A stretch of DNA of 24,996 nt, from NCBI GenBank assembly GCA_017547865.1, contig JAFYOA010000136.1, positions 1-24,996 of the forward strand. The letters are read 5' to 3'. A model generated the notes under the pieces. It was not told the DNA's origin. It was given only the letters and a program-made list of their open reading frames with translations, and did not search any database. The translations under genes and the position numbers were made by a program. Shown here one piece after another: positions 24,562 through 24,996 of the stretch (the first letter of the stretch is position 1; every line of letters begins with the position of its first letter). The stretch is from Clostridia bacterium. GTDB taxonomy: Bacteria; Bacillota_A; Clostridia; Oscillospirales; Acutalibacteraceae.

Positions 24562-24710
24562 ATAGACACAAAAGAGAAGACCTTGGATTGGCACTAAAAA
24601 TCCTCTGCTAAAATAAGAGGCAGGAAGAAGGAAAAGAAGCAGACAACTTCACACTTCCTGGACGTAAAGAAAAGCGATCCAAGAACAAGAATCCCAAATG
24701 AGGTGATTCC

Positions 24711-24737
24711 ATGAGGAGAAAACTGCAGATCATTTGA
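24711..24737 (+). CDS. Upstream ORF 1 (leader peptide MRRKLQII)
   Basis: Eight codons plus TGA. The GAGGTGATT site 4 nt before the ATG matches the extended anti-SD pairing well. Codons 2-3 are AGG-AGA, rare Arg codons in the neighbouring genes. A stable hairpin starts 2 nt after the stop. R-R-K fits the general Arg/Lys-x-Arg/Lys pattern of some macrolide-dependent ribosome-arrest peptides, a speculative link. Confidence 0.5.
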   Translation: MRRKLQII

Positions 24738-24856
24738 GCTGACTCGCCATCATCCGGTTGATAAAGATGGTGAGCAGGGTCGAAAAAACGGATCAGAAGC
24801 TGCATTCGAAACAACATCATCGAATGAAACACGAAAGACTTCATGAGGTGATCGAC

Positions 24857-24883
24857 ATGACCATGAGAAGACTGGTTCAGTAA
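24857..24883 (+). CDS. Upstream ORF 2 (leader peptide MTMRRLVQ)
   Basis: Eight codons plus TAA, the same length as upstream ORF 1. GAGGTGATC lies 5 nt before the ATG. Both peptides share M-R-R followed (with or without Lys) by Leu, suggesting duplication. An 8-bp GC-rich hairpin starts 4 nt after the stop. An internal ATG at 24863 could also start MRRLVQ. Confidence 0.5.
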   Translation: MTMRRLVQ

Positions 24884-24986
24884 GCCGGCTTCCGGGTGGA
24901 TAATGCTACGAAGCTGCGGAAGCCAAAAAAAGGACAAACGAGATATAAACCATCACTGAAGACAAAATAAGTTTGAGGTGAAGAAT

Positions 24987-24996
24987 ATGAGGATCC
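24987..24996 (+). CDS. Start of a gene running off the window (or third upstream ORF)
   Basis: ATG at 24987 with GAGGTGA 5-6 nt upstream; only Met-Arg-Ile is visible. It may be the regulated gene or another short leader ORF. Nothing can be said about function. Confidence 0.5.

Larger units (their letters stand above)
24569..24986 (+). promoter_or_regulatory. Long structured leader with two tandem upstream ORFs
   Basis: About 420 nt between the promoter and the next full gene. Hairpins: GGATT/AATCC (near 24584-24602), CCTCT/AGAGG (near 24602-24620), CAAATGA/TCATTTG enclosing the first ribosome site and start (24695-24701 with 24730-24736), CTCGCCATC/GATGGTGAG (24743-24751 with 24766-24774, extended by CTG/CAG), CATTCGA/TCGAATG (24803-24809 with 24820-24826) and GGCTTCCG/CGGAAGCC (24887-24894 with 24917-24924). 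None of the three hairpins from 24743 onward has a T-run, so control is probably translational or by RNA stability. The motif GAGGTGA recurs at 24700, 24845 and 24974, each 4-5 nt before an ATG. Confidence 0.7.

Noticed and set aside
24608..24937. 109-codon minus-strand frame across the right-edge leader
   Set aside because: It would start at TTG with no ribosome site, runs antisense through all the hairpins, and has no recognisable domain. The plus-strand promoter and repeated ribosome sites explain the region better.
24569..24986. T-box or group II intron at the right edge
   Set aside because: No T-box AGGGTGGNACCGCG-type element, no intron 5' GUGYG end or domain V-like hairpin seen.

Overview
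The window is the chromosomal replication-origin region of a Gram-positive bacterium, most likely a gut-type Clostridia member of the Oscillospiraceae/Ruminococcaceae. I infer this from the gene order (noc, mnmG, mnmE, jag, yidC, yidD, rnpA, rpmH | dnaA, dnaN, yaaA, recF, remB, gyrB, gyrA), GC-rich coding sequence with AT-rich gaps, strong AAAGGAGG-type ribosome sites, and GC-rich palindromic intergenic repeats of a kind common in that family. The genus cannot be fixed from sequence alone.

Layout. Genes diverge from the rpmH-dnaA gap (about 8407-8939), so nearly all run away from the origin. Leftward on the minus strand there are three units. The first is rpmH-rnpA-yidD-yidC-jag (ribosomal protein L34, RNase P protein, membrane insertion, RNA-binding Jag), driven by a perfect TTGACA-17-TATAAT promoter and closed by a terminator at 5416-5447. 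The second is mnmE-mnmG (tRNA wobble-uridine modification), closed at 1874-1904. The third is noc plus a coupled 55-codon gene, closed at 355-377. A perfect 16-bp parS centromere site lies inside mnmG. Rightward on the plus strand are dnaA, an AT-rich gap, then dnaN-yaaA-recF-remB, a zinc-ribbon membrane protein, and gyrB-gyrA.

Beyond gyrA the content is accessory: a composite repeat, an L-fucose-isomerase-like gene, a minus-strand Cys-rich protein with a BclA-C-like domain, a secreted DUF348-G5-3D cell-wall protein with a strong promoter and structured leader and a WalR-type box upstream, and a Gfo/Idh/MocA oxidoreductase. The right edge has another strong promoter followed by about 420 nt of structured leader. 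That leader carries two 8-codon upstream ORFs, both containing M-R-R, each with a GAGGTGA ribosome site and a hairpin just after its stop. A third GAGGTGA-ATG begins a gene that runs off the window. This looks like a leader-peptide regulatory device and is the most novel-looking element here.

A composite interspersed repeat occurs in four intergenic places (1-317, 1504-1805 inverted, 5208-5290 partial, 18841-19212). No rRNA, tRNA, CRISPR array, transposase or prophage gene was seen.
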